A stretch of DNA of 64,000 nt from Rhizophagus clarus (taxonomy: Eukaryota > Glomeromycota > Glomeromycetes > Glomerales > Glomeraceae), in the NCBI GenBank assembly GCA_015698045.1, contig BLAL01000220.1:1-64000 (forward strand). The letters are read 5' to 3'. Under the pieces are notes generated by a model. The model ran no database searches. It was not told the DNA's origin and saw nothing but the letters and a program-made list of their open reading frames with translations. Below, piece by piece: positions 11,963-23,600 of this stretch; the stretch's first letter is position 1; the number at the start of each line of letters is the position of its first letter. The translations under genes and the position numbers were made by a program.

Positions 11963-12252
11963 TCATCCATATGACGATGATGAGGGTGATGGCCGCGGTG
12001 TAGACGACGATGATTGTGCTAAATATAAATAAAGCTTTAATTTAAGTTTATGTATCTCTTCTTCCTGGCTTGAAATTTGCTCTAAAAAATATCGATCCAC
12101 TTTAATAGATATGCGTTCTCCCGCTCAGTTTTGTTGTTTAATTTGGCAATTATTTGTTCTCCAGCTGTCTCAACAGCTTTTGAAATTCTTGGTACATTAT
12201 CTGGAGATCAGAAATTTCGATTTCTTTTTATTGAAATTTCTTCTTTTGTCAT
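11963..12252 (-). pseudogene. Short decayed coding sequence, unknown function
   Basis: Minus strand, ATG at 12252: MTKEEISIKRNRNF, an in-frame TGA, then PDNVPRISKAVETAGEQI, then NNKTERENAYLLKWIDIF. After a frame change the sequence reads EQISSQEEEIHKLKLKLYL and ends in a Ser/Pro-rich tail (QSSSSTPRPSPSSSSYG) with a stop at 11963-11965. The composition is protein-like across the breaks: a charged helical middle and a low-complexity tail. No family is recognised. Confidence 0.45.
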
Positions 12253-12424
12253 TTTTTTTTCTCTACGTCAGGCCGTTTTCCTAGAATATTAAATAAAGAA
12301 AAAATATTTTTTTTTTTATCGAAAAAATAGATGCAATTTTTAATTTATTATGGAGGTTCAATAATTTTGGAAATCTATTGTCAAAATTAGTTTAATACAA
12401 GCGTAAAATTATTTTAATCTTATC

Positions 12425-13165
12425 CAATAAACTTCGCAAACCGTGATTTTTTTTATTAATTAATTATCATAAGAACGGCAATGCCATCCTTTAAAAAAAT
12501 TTCTCGTGATTTGAACTTTGTGACCGTGACTTTTTTTTTATTAATTAATTATCATAAGAACGGCATTCGAATGCCATCCTTTAAAAAAAATTTCTCGTAA
12601 TTTGAACTTTGTGACCGTGACTTTTTTTTTTTATTAATTAATTATCATAAGAACGGCATTCGAATGCCATCCTTTAAAAAAATTTCTCGTGATTTGAACT
12701 TTGTGACCGTGACTTTTTTTTTTTATTAATTAATTATCATAAGAAAGGCATTCGAATGCCATTCTTTAAAAAAATTTCTCGTGATTTGAACTTTGTGACC
12801 GTGACTTTTTTTTTTATTAATTAATTATCATAAGAACGGCATTCGAATGCCATCCTTTAAAAAAATTTCTCGTGATTTGAACTTTGTGACCGTGACTTTT
12901 TTTTTATTAATTAATTATCATAAGAACGGCATTCGAATGCCATCCTTTAAAAAAATTTCTCGTGATTTGAACTTTGTGACTGTGACTTTTTTTTTATTAA
13001 TTAATTATCATAAGAAAGGCATTCGAATGCCATCCTTTAAAAAAATTTCTCGTGATTTGAACTTTGTGACCGTGACTTTTTTTTTATTAATTAATTATCA
13101 TAAGAAAGGCATTCGAATGCCATTCTTTAAAAAATTTCTCGTGATTCCTATCCAATAAACTTCGT
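12425..13165. repeat. Eight-copy ~90-bp satellite with GGCATTCGAATGCC palindrome
   Basis: Units run GTGAC + T-run + ATTAATTAATTATCATAAG + AACGGCATTCGAATGCC + ATCCTTTAAAAAAATTTCTC + GTGATTTGAACTTTGTGACC, with the module GCCATCCTTTAAAA near 12484, 12570, 12666, 12758, 12850, 12940, 13030 and 13120. All but the first unit carry a 14-bp perfect palindrome, GGCATTCGAATGCC. Both ends are bordered by nearly the same sequence (TATCCAATAAACTTCG at ~12421 and ~13149). Unit length is close to 90, a multiple of three, so an open frame (12847-13158) runs through some copies. I regard that frame as a by-product. Confidence 0.95.
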
Positions 13166-13251
13166 AGTGAATAACAATTGTTCTGGTTAGAATGATATAT
13201 GTATTATTATTTTTTTGATTCTTATTTAGCAAGAAAAATTTAAATTTTTTT

Positions 13252-13960
13252 GTGTAAACTGAATTAACCAATTACAATTTTGATATTTGTATTATTACTA
13301 CATCAGAATCATTTCAACTTTATAATGAATTTCCCATTGTTATATTTGTGATTCTAGAGGCGTCTTAGTCTTAAAAATTTAAATATATTTTAAGTGTGTC
13401 AAATGATTAATTATGTGCTGTGCCTGCGTAAAAAATTTTTCAGTTATTTTACATCATTTAAAAATATCTTATTATTTTAATTACATGCGTAATGCTATGT
13501 GCCGAATAACAATGAAGATCTGCAATCAATTAGATGGACAACAAAAACCTGATCGCCATTATAGTATACATTTTTAAATTTAGGATTACATGACTTGGGC
13601 TAATTTCTCGATGAAAGCACATATTATTTAATTAAATTTTTTTATTATTGATTGTGTAAACTGAATTAACCAATTACAATTTTGATATTTATATTATTAC
13701 TACATCAGAATCATTCCAACTTTATAATGAATTTCCCATTGTTATATTTGTGATTCTAGAGGCGTCTTAGTCTTAAAAATTTTAAGTGTGTCAAATAATT
13801 AATTATGTGCTGTGCCTGCGTAAAAAATTTTTCAGTTTATTTACGACATTTAAAAATATCTAATTACATGCGTAATATTTAAAAAAATGTGCATTATAAT
13901 GCCGATCAGATTTTTGTTGTCTAACAATCGACATCTAATTGATTGCAGATCTTCAAATAT
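13252..13960. repeat. 200-bp direct duplication plus ~60-bp inverted repeat
   Basis: 13252-13453 and 13655-13845 are ~93% alike (GTAAACTGAATTAACCAATT ... GTGCTGTGCCTGCGTAAAA). Between and after them, GAAGATCTGCAATCAATTAG at ~13516 is repeated in reverse complement at ~13945, with the matching ACAACAAAAA and TGATCG parts. So direct and inverted repeats are interleaved just upstream of the gene at 14213. The short segment CGATGAAAGCACATATTATTTAAT also occurs twice (~13610 and ~14060). Confidence 0.85.
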
Positions 13961-14212
13961 TATAATGTGTCGGCCTTCCACGTCACTTAAAAAATATCAT
14001 TATTTTAATTACTCGCGTAATTATAGCACTAAGATTACATGATTTTGACTAATTCCTCGATGAAAGCACATATTATTTAATCGAATGGTGTTTATCATAT
14101 AGTACAATTAAAAAATATATATATAAAAAGAGATAAAATTCCTTTTCAAAAAAATCAGAAAAATCATCATAATAAACAATCAAGAAATTTGTCTGGTTTC
14201 GTAAATTTTAAA

Positions 14213-16076
14213 ATGTCCCAACCTTCGCCATCATTTCATCCTGAAGATAAATCCAATTCAGAACTTCCATTAGAAAATTCTCCGTCCTTAGAAAATGATG
14301 AACAAATTGCGACGGCAGGTCCGTCAGATGAACAAATTGTGACGGCAGGTCCGTCAGATGAACAAATTGTGACGGCAGGTCTGTCAGATGAACAAATTGT
14401 GACGGCAGGTCCGTTAGATGAACAAATTGTGACGGCAGGTTCGTCAGGCGAACAAATTGTGATGGCAGGTCTGTCAGATGAACAAATTGTGACGGCAGGT
14501 CCGTTAGATGAACAAATTGTGACGGCAGGTTCGTCAGACGAACAAATTGTGATGGCAGGTTCGTCGAGGAAAAGGAAGGACGAAAAGCCTATTGAAAGTA
14601 AAGAAGCAAAAAAAGTCAAATTAATCTCGGTAGGAAACTTGAAAGAAAAAGGTAAAATATATATATTATTATATACATATACTATTCTAATAGCTGTAGA
14701 ATCATACATTATGTAAAAAATCTGACTTTTTTATGAGAATCTGTTATTAATTATCGCATTACAAATTTATTTTTATTCAAGACACAATCGAAATTCTTTC
14801 GGAAGATCATTACGAAGTCCAGCAATTTCTAGAAAATATTCCCGCAAATACTTTGAAAGACGGGTTGGTTGCTCTAAAAAGCATGAGTGGCAGCAATTGT
14901 AAAAAAATAATTTTGAATATAGATGAACAAAAATTGACTGCAGTACTTCCGTCAGGTTCACTAGATATAAAACCGACATTTTACATGGCTGATCAACGTT
15001 TTATAGAAACGGAAGAGAGCAGGTTTCTAGATAATCCCTATATACTTCGGCGATTACCTGCTGAAGACAATAGCAATAATAATACAACAATAGGGATCAA
15101 TCTTTTATATAAAGAAAAGGCAGCTAATGATGAAAATCTTAAGGAAGATATATTAGCCGTTGCATGGCTAATATATCATTTAAAAACAGTCCAAGATCGT
15201 CTGCCAATAAACCCCCCGATGATGCAACCTAATTACGATAACAAAAAATATATACAGAATCTACAGGAATATTATGATAATTATTTGGAAAAGGGAATGG
15301 AGTTTGATGGCTCCAAAATAAAAGGTGCTATTTCCCTAACTAAAAACATTGATGACGATCATAATTCAAGAATTAATTTTCTGGATAAAATAGACGATGG
15401 TAATATGTCTTTATTAATAGAGGATATGCTTACAATATTAGATGAAATAAAATCAGAAGATGAAACTTCTGAATTATCAAGAAGAAGAAACGTTAGGAGA
15501 TACTCGTATTTTCACGAGTTATATAAGAAAACATTAGAAGCAGTCGCTTCCGAGCCAAAATCATTTGGCGAAACGAATGCTTCAAAAGCTAAAGATATAT
15601 TAGAAAACTTTCTTAAGAAAGCTGAAGAAAAACTGACACAAAGACAATGGAGAAGCTACAGAACTTCAGCTGAGAGAATGAACAAGTTGTGGAATATATG
15701 CAATAAAAGTTTTGTAATATTCGATCTTGTAACCGGTCTCACGCCCAATTTATTTGAACGATTACCGAGTAGGGAAAGTGCAGAACGATGGTTTATAATA
15801 ATCGAAAAAGGAATCTATTATACCCAGCAGGAGTATAGAGGTATTCAAAAGCAACAGCAGGAGGAGAAGGAAGTTACTGATAATGACGGTGGCAATAGTA
15901 GTAATAATAGTGGAAATGAAGGACAGGGAAGTGGAAAGGGAAGGGGAAGCGGAGGACGGGGAAGTGGAAGGGGACGGGGAAGAGGAAAAGGAAGAGGAAG
16001 AGGAAGAGGAAGGGGAAGAGGAAGAGGAAGAGGGAATAAAGCTGGTAACAGTAAAGGAAAGGAAAAAGTAGTCTAA
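14213..16076 (+). CDS. 577-aa protein with 10-residue repeats and Gly-Arg tail, unknown function
   Basis: Two exons, 14213-14651 and 14782-16076. The intron is 14652-14781 (GTAAAA...TTCAAG), phase 1, and joins LKEK to DTIEIL, so the long downstream frame is continuous. I chose the ATG at 14213 because it lies in frame with the repeats after a non-ATG stretch. Residues 29-118 are nine copies of DEQIVTAGPS-type decapeptides; the second triad (PL, SS, M) is a duplicate of the one before. A basic stretch (SSRKRKDEK...EAKKVKL, ~117-140) looks like a nuclear localisation signal. The middle (~145-510) is charged, helical and free of familiar motifs. The last ~60 residues are a GSGKGRG/GRGRGR tract of the type that binds RNA or is arginine-methylated, then NSKGKEKVV. 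No family recognised. The frame is open throughout. Confidence 0.8.
14297..14566 (+). repeat. Coding minisatellite, 9 x 30 bp
   Basis: Nine 30-bp units of the type GATGAACAAATTGTGACGGC + AGGTCCGTCA lie inside the first exon of the 577-aa gene. Variant positions (CCG/CTG/TCG, TCA/TTA, GTG ACG/GTG ATG) show that units 4-6 were duplicated as a block to give 7-9. Because the unit is 30 bp, copy changes keep the frame. Confidence 0.95.
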
Positions 16077-16681
16077 AGAGATAAATATCTTTTTCATTAT
16101 TATAATTAATCCAGAACGTGTTATTTTTTTTTTATTTTCTTAGTCGGCATCTTTTAGTTCTATAAAATAATAATACAATAATAATAAATCGAAAAATTTA
16201 TTAAATTTTCATCGAAAAAATATATAAATAATTCATATTTACCACCTCATTCCTCTTAAGAGACTATATGTTAATTCTCAAAATGTATGCAGAACTTTTA
16301 ATAATAAATATAAGATCTATAAAGTATTATATTATAAACACTTAAAACATTTATAGCAAAGTTTAAAGATACTAAAGGATTCTATAATTTAATAGATTCC
16401 TTAAGAAACTTTAAACATTTTATCTTTAAGGAATTTTTATAAATTGAATTAGGTATTAACTATATAAGAACTTTATTTTAAACATTATTTAATCTTAATC
16501 AAATTTAAAGTCGATCTCATGGGATTTATAAAAATCAATCTGTACCGAACATTGATATTTCCGCATTGCATATAATAAAAGATTTTCTTTTTTTACTATG
16601 CTACGCTGCATAATGTTGTAACGAATAAAATATTGATCTACAATAAAGTAATCCATTTATTGCGAGTCAGATACCACACAG
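16077..16681. other. Intergenic, AT-rich 3' flank
   Basis: Follows the stop of the 577-aa gene; AATAATAAATC near 16180 could serve in polyadenylation. GATTCTATAATTTAATAGATTCCTTAAG at ~16378 makes a modest hairpin. Nothing else is supported. Confidence 0.4.
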
Positions 16682-17073
16682 CAGGGCCGATGATATTTTG
16701 TGTTTCGCAGAATATCACATAAATCACAAAATTTTGTGATAAACAAAAATTTCAAAATATCACAACATAATTTCACAAAATTTATTTATTTATATATACG
16801 AGCGCATAATTCCACATAATTGCCATGTAATTTCTATATAATTTTCATGTGGCTTCCATAATTAGCATAGTTTGTGTAATCTAGAAAATTTTTTAAGGAA
16901 GTTCGAATTGTAAAAATTATGAGAAATTATCGCAGAAATGGCACAAAATTTTATTTAAAACGCCACAAAATTACACAAAATTACCAAAAATAGGAAAACA
17001 CAACATAACACAAAATTTATTTTTATCACACACAAATTTTACCTTTTAGTGCCGCAGAAAATCATCGGCCCTG
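16682..17073. mobile_element. 392-bp hAT-type MITE with 8-bp target duplication
   Basis: CAGGGCCGATGAT begins at 16682 and its reverse complement ATCATCGGCCCTG ends at 17073. The 8 bases on both sides are identical, CCACACAG (16674-16681 and 17074-17081), which fits a hAT-superfamily insertion. The interior consists of CACAAAATTT-type repeats with no ORF, so the element is non-autonomous. It lies 255 bp upstream of the SNF2 gene start and could affect its promoter. Confidence 0.92.
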
Positions 17074-17327
17074 CCACACAGGTGCCGCAGATGAATCACG
17101 CGTCGCACAATTCAAAATTATTTATACGGGGTAATCTAGATATGACTTTTTTTATTCGAGATTAGATTTTTTTTATATACACACGTAAGACCACAGTATA
17201 CTCACGTAAGAATATTTTTTATTAATAATTTGAAATCTTTTGTTTCTTTTCCATTTAATATACTAATGAGAAATAATTTTTTTTTATGAATATTCTCAAA
17301 TAATAAATCATTCAAATAAAATCTCAA

Positions 17328-19325
17328 ATGTCTACCGATAATAATAATACAGGACTACCAAAATTTAGAATTAAAAGAGTTAACAATGAAAATAATAATA
17401 ATTCTAATAATAACACATCAAATACTCTTAAAAAATTTTATAAAAATAACAAAAGCAGTTCAGTTGTTGGACTACCAAAATTACAAGTTATTCCCAAAGA
17501 CTTTGAAATTGCAAAAAAAGTGAATTCGGCACCACAATCAGAAACTGAATTTCTAGTAAATCTCCTAGAAGCACCACAACCAGAAACATTAATTACGAAA
17601 TTACTTCCGTATCAGAAGCAAGGCCTTGGTTGGATGTTATCAAATGAACACCCTAAAGAGCCAACTATTGATGAGGAAGTTCAATTCTGGATTCAAAAGG
17701 AGGATCAAACGAAAAAAATACTCTACTTTAATACATTAGCAAGGTTTGCAACAATAACACGCCCTAATCTTGCCAGAGGTGGAATACTCGCTGATGATAT
17801 GGGTCTTGGTAAGACGATACAAATGATTGCTTTGATAGCTTCCAAACCTGCAATCAATTTAGATTCCACATATTCTAAAACTACTCTGATTGTTGCTCCT
17901 TTAAGTGTGCTTGAAAATTGGATTGACCAAATCAACAAGCATGTTAAGAAAGGGTCTCTTTCTTATTATGTTTTTCATGGCGTTGATCGAATTAATGATC
18001 CAGAATTTCTTAAAACTTACGATATAATAATTACTACATATGCTATTCTTGTACAATCAAATATAGAAGAAAGGAGTGGATTATTTGCCATTAAATGGCT
18101 TCGAGTTATCTTAGATGAAGGACATATTATTCGTACACAATCAACAAAACAAAGTATTGCCGTATGTAATTTGGATGCTGAGAGAAGATGGATTCTTACA
18201 GGAACCCCAATTATGAACGAATTAAATGATATATATTCTTTAATTAAATTCTTAAAATTCACTCCTTTTGATAGTCTAGAAATATGGAATAGCATATTTA
18301 ACAACAAAACAATAAAGTTTAAAGATGGTAACAATCTTAGAAGCTTAATAAAAGCCGTTTGTCTTCGTAGAACAAAGGATATGAAATTCAATGGACGTCC
18401 TATAGTATGTCTTCCTCCTATTAATTTCTATACTCATAAAATTAAGTTTAAGACGGATGAGAAAAAGATTTATGATAACATGGAAAGTAATATAAAAGAA
18501 CAATTTAGGAGTTGGAAAGAATCAAGAAATGGCGATTTAAAATATAATTATGTAACGTTTCTGGAAATGCTCCTGAGATTACGACAGATTTGCAATCACA
18601 CAGAGCTTTGTAAGAGACAAATAAATGATGCTGATAGCAATATGAATGATGAAAGATTGGCTGCCCTGAAAATATCTGTTAGTAATAATAAAAGTTGCTA
18701 TATGTGCTCTAAACCATTAACAACTCCTACAATTACTCCTTGTAAACATATATTTGACAAAGATTGCATCAAAATTAGTTTTGGAGATGAACCATTTTCT
18801 TGTCCGATATGCCAAAATTCAGTTAATATGAATCAATTAATTGAATTAACAACAATTCAAATAGAAGAAGAAATTAGAAATTTAGATGATTTTAAAATAA
18901 GTTCCAAAATTGAAGCTTTATTGAAATTTTTAAATCAAAATAACGATAAATCAGTAGTCTTCAGCCAATGGACATCTTTTCTTGATTTGATTGAAATTGC
19001 ATTTAAAGATGCAAATGTCAAATTTGTTCGATTTGATGGCAAAATGTCACGTAATCAGCGAGAAGAGACTGTAAATAATTTCAACAATGATCCGGAAATA
19101 AAGGTTCTTCTAATTAGTTTAAAATGCGGATCTTTGGGATTGAATCTTACTGTTGCTAATCAATGTTTTCTTATGGATCCTTGGTGGAATCCAAGTATTG
19201 AGGATCAAGCTATAGATCGAATTTATAGAATTGGTCAAACTCGGCCAGTTTCTGTCTTTAGATTTTTTATTGAGAATACAATTGAAGATCGCGTGTTTGA
19301 ACTTCAAAAGAAAAACGTGGCTTGA
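17328..19325 (+). CDS. SNF2-family ATPase with RING finger, Rad5/Rad16/HLTF group
   Basis: Single-exon frame of 665 codons. An Asn-rich N-terminus (1-55) is followed by the SNF2 helicase: LLPYQKQGLGWML, motif I GGILADDMGLGKT (151-163), motif II DEGH (263-266), motif III ILTGTPIMN. A RING-type zinc finger sits between the two helicase lobes (CYMC at 457 to CPIC at 495, C3HC4 spacing), then VVFSQW, RFDGKMSR, SLKCGSLGLNL and motif VI DRIYRIGQ (630-637). DEGH and a RING between the lobes define the Rad5/Rad16/HLTF class. These proteins act in post-replication or global-genome repair and ubiquitin ligation. No HIRAN domain is seen, which favours a Rad16-like or lineage-expanded member. The frame stops right after FELQKKNVA. 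The +1 frame continues with GLIFQAFDEQRSENLN to a stop at 19406-19408, so a small indel in the A5 run near 19313 probably trimmed about 30 residues. Confidence 0.93.
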   Translation: MSTDNNNTGLPKFRIKRVNNENNNNSNNNTSNTLKKFYKNNKSSSVVGLPKLQVIPKDFEIAKKVNSAPQSETEFLVNLLEAPQPETLITKLLPYQKQGLGWMLSNEHPKEPTIDEEVQFWIQKEDQTKKILYFNTLARFATITRPNLARGGILADDMGLGKTIQMIALIASKPAINLDSTYSKTTLIVAPLSVLENWIDQINKHVKKGSLSYYVFHGVDRINDPEFLKTYDIIITTYAILVQSNIEERSGLFAIKWLRVILDEGHIIRTQSTKQSIAVCNLDAERRWILTGTPIMNELNDIYSLIKFLKFTPFDSLEIWNSIFNNKTIKFKDGNNLRSLIKAVCLRRTKDMKFNGRPIVCLPPINFYTHKIKFKTDEKKIYDNMESNIKEQFRSWKESRNGDLKYNYVTFLEMLLRLRQICNHTELCKRQINDADSNMNDERLAALKISVSNNKSCYMCSKPLTTPTITPCKHIFDKDCIKISFGDEPFSCPICQNSVNMNQLIELTTIQIEEEIRNLDDFKISSKIEALLKFLNQNNDKSVVFSQWTSFLDLIEIAFKDANVKFVRFDGKMSRNQREETVNNFNNDPEIKVLLISLKCGSLGLNLTVANQCFLMDPWWNPSIEDQAIDRIYRIGQTRPVSVFRFFIENTIEDRVFELQKKNVA

Positions 19326-19408
19326 TATTCCAAGCTTTTGATGAGCAGCGATCTGAGAATCTGAATATTGTTGATGAAGCCCTGCAAATTTTATTAGGCA
19401 GTAGTTAA

Positions 19409-20060
19409 AGAATATTTTTAGTGTATATGCACATAATTATTGCGGTTTTCATAAATCTGTGTAATTAAAGTCACATGATGATCACTTCAAAATTACGCGT
19501 TTTTTTTTTTTTCAAAGTAACGTCTAAAACCAAGTCGCGATTTTGCTTGTCCGTAAGAATATATTGCTTTAAAAAGTCTTTAGTGTGAGTTTTGAGTCAT
19601 GAGAGTAGGAACGAAAGAAGAATGACGTAGGCGAGATTTTTCAAAGTTAAAACAAACAAGAATACGAAACTCAGGAAGGACTTAGGTGTCGTATCAGGGA
19701 GGCTTTTTTAATTTAACAATGAAAGTACATAGTTGAGTGTCCTCAATTTTAAAAAGTATATCTAACTATAACAACGAAGCTGCCGGTATATATTTTGTTT
19801 GAATAAGTAAGTGAAAAAAGAAAATTTTCCAATTGAAAACCAAAGAATATACAAAAGTCCGTCTATTTCTTTTTTTCAATAAAGAACGGTTTTTACTTGT
19901 CAAGATATGTAATATTAAGCAATTATTAGATCATTATATTACAATTGTGCAATATTTACCAAATAACTAATTACAAGAACTATTGAACTAATCGAAGAGA
20001 ATTTACCAATTCGCGTTTTTTTAGAATCGTTATTTGATCAATATCAAGATGATTTTGGCT
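19409..20060. other. Intergenic 3' flank of SNF2 gene
   Basis: Non-coding with poly-T runs (19500, 19868). No element is recognised. Confidence 0.4.
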
Positions 20061-20640
20061 TGATTATTTGTAATTTTGACAATATCATCAACACAGCGAG
20101 TCAACATTAAGACGATATCATATCGATACCATTTTTATTTTGCGTTGTTTTAACTATATCGTATCGATATCATCATTATTTCGCGTTTTTTTAAAAAAAT
20201 ATCGTTGTTTTAACTATATCGAGCCGATGTTGATTTGATATTCTTCAAATAAATATTTTTGCGATATCTTTTCGATATACCGAACCAATATTAGTACGAT
20301 ATCATTTATTTGCGTTTTTTTTTTTGAAAATTATCGTTTATTGTAACCATATCAAAGCGATGTCACTTCGATATTTCTTCAAGCAAATATTTTTACGATA
20401 TCTTGTCGATACAACGAGTGAATATTGATACGATACCAATATTTATTTTGCATTTCTTTTTTGAAATTATTGTTATTGCAACGATATCATAATGGTAATG
20501 ATTCGATGTTTCTTCAAGCGAATATTTTCACGATATCTTTTGTTAATATTGAAACGATATTATGGTGACATCATAATGATATTGTTTCAATAAATCGATA
20601 TCGCAATGATATGAATTTAACATTGTTATTATATCAATTC
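20060..20640. repeat. Degenerate tandem repeat rich in CGATATC, unit ~130 bp
   Basis: About four diverged units share GCGTTTTTTTTGAAAATTAT, then ATCGTT...AACTATATC, then CGATATTTCTTCAAGC and ACGATATCTTTTCGATA. Landmarks fall near 20262, 20397 and 20530. The repeat resembles the GACATC array at the left end of the window in wording but is not clearly the same family. Confidence 0.7.
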
Positions 20641-23600
20641 GGCATTGTTCAAAAACTTAAGGTTTCTGTAAAGAATTGATAGCATAAAGTCTTAGAATTT
20701 TGGTGTTTTTCTAATTGGCAAAGTAATATCTTGAAGTTCTAATGTTTTTTTATTAATTAGTAGCATAATGCTTTAGAATTCTGGCATTTTTCTACTAAAG
20801 ATCAGGTATTATATATAATAAAAATAATGTGATCTATATTATATGATAATTTTATAATTGTATATCCTCTTTAATTGTATGCTTTAGTTTGGTCCTAAAG
20901 AGTATACAATTATAAAAAGTTGACTGTAAAATTAGCCAAAATAAAATCATGTAATAGAGTCAAAGAGATATCAGCTTTATTTTGCACAAATAAGTTTTTT
21001 TTTAAGATCTTGATTTGTTTCTTTAACTTTTTCTTTTGGTTTTTAGTTAAAGTGATAAAGAGAAAAATAATTGTATTAATTGTATTACTAAAAAAAATGT
21101 AATCAGAAAAGTATTTGATTAATACTTATTGTTTAGTTTCATTTCTATATTCAGTAGGAGTGTATTTATTTCAGATGAATTTTTTTTTAAAAAATAATTC
21201 AAATTGTGTACTAATTAGTTTTCTTTATTTATATATAATTTGCTATAATAAAAATATTTTATCAGCTTAGATATCTCATTAATAACCATATTTTTAATAA
21301 AAATAATAGTAACTATATTAAAAATAGTTGCTATAACATTTGTTACTATAATTTGATTTATCAGATACAGTTTTTTTATTTCTTTTATACCAGTTGTTAT
21401 TTATATATTTTAAAAGTTTTGATATATACCTGCTGCTAAAAACATGATTACAGTTATGCTTTTAAAACAAATAAGGTTTTATTTGTAAAAAGCTTCTTTT
21501 ATCCGTAATTCAACTATTTTTAACAATTTTTTAGTAAGAATTTTTTAAAATATACTAAGTTTTATTTCTATTATTATTTAGATAGTTTAACTTGTGTAAA
21601 AATAAAAAAATATATAAAAAAACAAAATTTTTTTTGAAATAAATTTGATCATTATAATTAACAAAAAGAGTTGTATATTTTGGCATAATTTATAAGTATA
21701 AAATTATATTAAAATTTTTGAAGTTGGGATCTGAGTTATATATATATTTTTTGGAATCTTATTTAAGTTCAAGAATAATTTCTTAAAAAAAAATTAAAAA
21801 GAAATATTAGTAATATTTTAAATTAAAAAAAATACAATCCTTTTGATTTAACAAACTCACATTATAGCAAATTTTTATCTATCATATAACATTTAACCAA
21901 TCAAATATGATAGTAACTCTTATCATAATAAAGCAACTAATTAAATTCTTTAAAATTCTTCATTATGATCTTATAATGAATTGAGGTAAAACCTAAAGGG
22001 TTCATTATATCATGGGCTGACTGTATCACTTTTCTTTTAACTTATAATTTAAAAATTTCAAATCCAAATTTTAAGTTTAAAAGTCATTTTTAACTAAAAA
22101 AAAAAAGAATAATGGTAATAATATTTTAAAAATAAAAAATATACCAAATCTTTTTTTAATTTATTATTTCAAAGTTTTAGTTTAAAATTTAAGCCAAAAG
22201 CCATTACTAAAAAAAAAAAAAATAAAAAAGATTGATATATAAAATAAGCCATTTTAAATATTGCATTTTTGTAATAAAAAGAAGAAAATCAAAAAATTCA
22301 TTATTTTACTTTTTATAATTTTCTTAATTGAGTCTTCTATAATAAATAAACTATTATTTATGAAATTATTTTTAATGATTTTTGATTAATAATTTCAATA
22401 TAACATAATAATATTAGTAAATTTAATTTTTTATATTTTACTTAGTATAAAAATAATAATTTAATACTTTATATTAAATAAGTAATTTATCCAGTATTAT
22501 GTATAATCTAACCTTAATATACTGATATCTGATATATTAATATATATTAAAATTTAATAGAACAATGGAATTTCATTTTCTTATTATATATAAAAGTATA
22601 TAAATATTGGTATAATTTTAATATAATGATATATTTTCCAAAATTTAATTTAACTGTAATTTTAAAATTGCTTAATACATGATTTTTAATAGTATTTAAT
22701 ACTATATATAATTTTCTCTAATACATAATTTTATCCTTATTATAATTATTTTTTATTATAAATATTATATAATATTAAATAAAAGGATTTAAAAATCAAA
22801 TCTAAAATAATTTGCAATAAAAAAATTTGATCATGATATAGATTAGCAAAAAAAAGTAATTTGATACATTTAATATATAAATATTCAATTATTATATATA
22901 ATTAATTAGTTCCGGGTATTTTAGTTAATACTATTTGCTATACAGTAATAATTATCACAGTTTTTAAGTAAAATTACACGCAGTATAAAAGAGTTCTAAA
23001 TGGATACTTGTGACTTGTTATAAACCTAAAAAGGGAGATGTTATATAGTTTTGCCTAATATAAGAATTAACTGTTAATACTTTTTATGATAAATTTAGGT
23101 GATAATACTATTATAATTTTATAAATTAACGGACTCTTACGAAAATCAAAAGTATAAAGGGATTTTAGCTAATTTGGTGGGGATCAAATATATAGAATGG
23201 TTAGAGTTTTTTTATCTGCTATCCTTTTTCCGGTCCCAATGGAAAATCGGGAGTACGGTTTGATATAAACCTAAGAAAAGAAAAATTTTTTTATATATTA
23301 ACAAATTGACATAATTTTTATATTTAAAGTAATTAATTGCTAAATTGACAATTAATTAGGGAAAACAACAATATTATTAACTAAATAAGTTTAAACATAT
23401 TCTCAATCGCAAGGTATCTGTTGCGGTTGGCAGACAATTTGATGATATTATCCAATCGCCCATAATCGAACATTTGTTCTTCTTTATGAAAGTGTCTGTG
23501 ATCCTATAACCGGTTATTATCATTATTTCTTGTGGCGATAAATTTGCTACTTATATAAAGGTGGTACATATTTATTGTAACGATAATGAAGGTATATATG

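Noticed and set aside
12847-13158. 103-codon ORF with a 30-residue repeat (MPSFKKISRDLNFVTVTFFL...)
   Set aside because: It is the translation of the 90-bp satellite. Other copies are out of frame through T-run length changes, and the composition follows the DNA repeat, not a protein.
9300-13165. CRISPR-like arrays
   Set aside because: Units are directly adjacent tandem repeats without unique spacers, and the window is eukaryotic.
15762-16097. Ser-rich minus-strand ORF and Glu-rich plus-frame ORF over the Gly-Arg tract
   Set aside because: Both are shadows of the purine-rich tail of the 577-aa gene.
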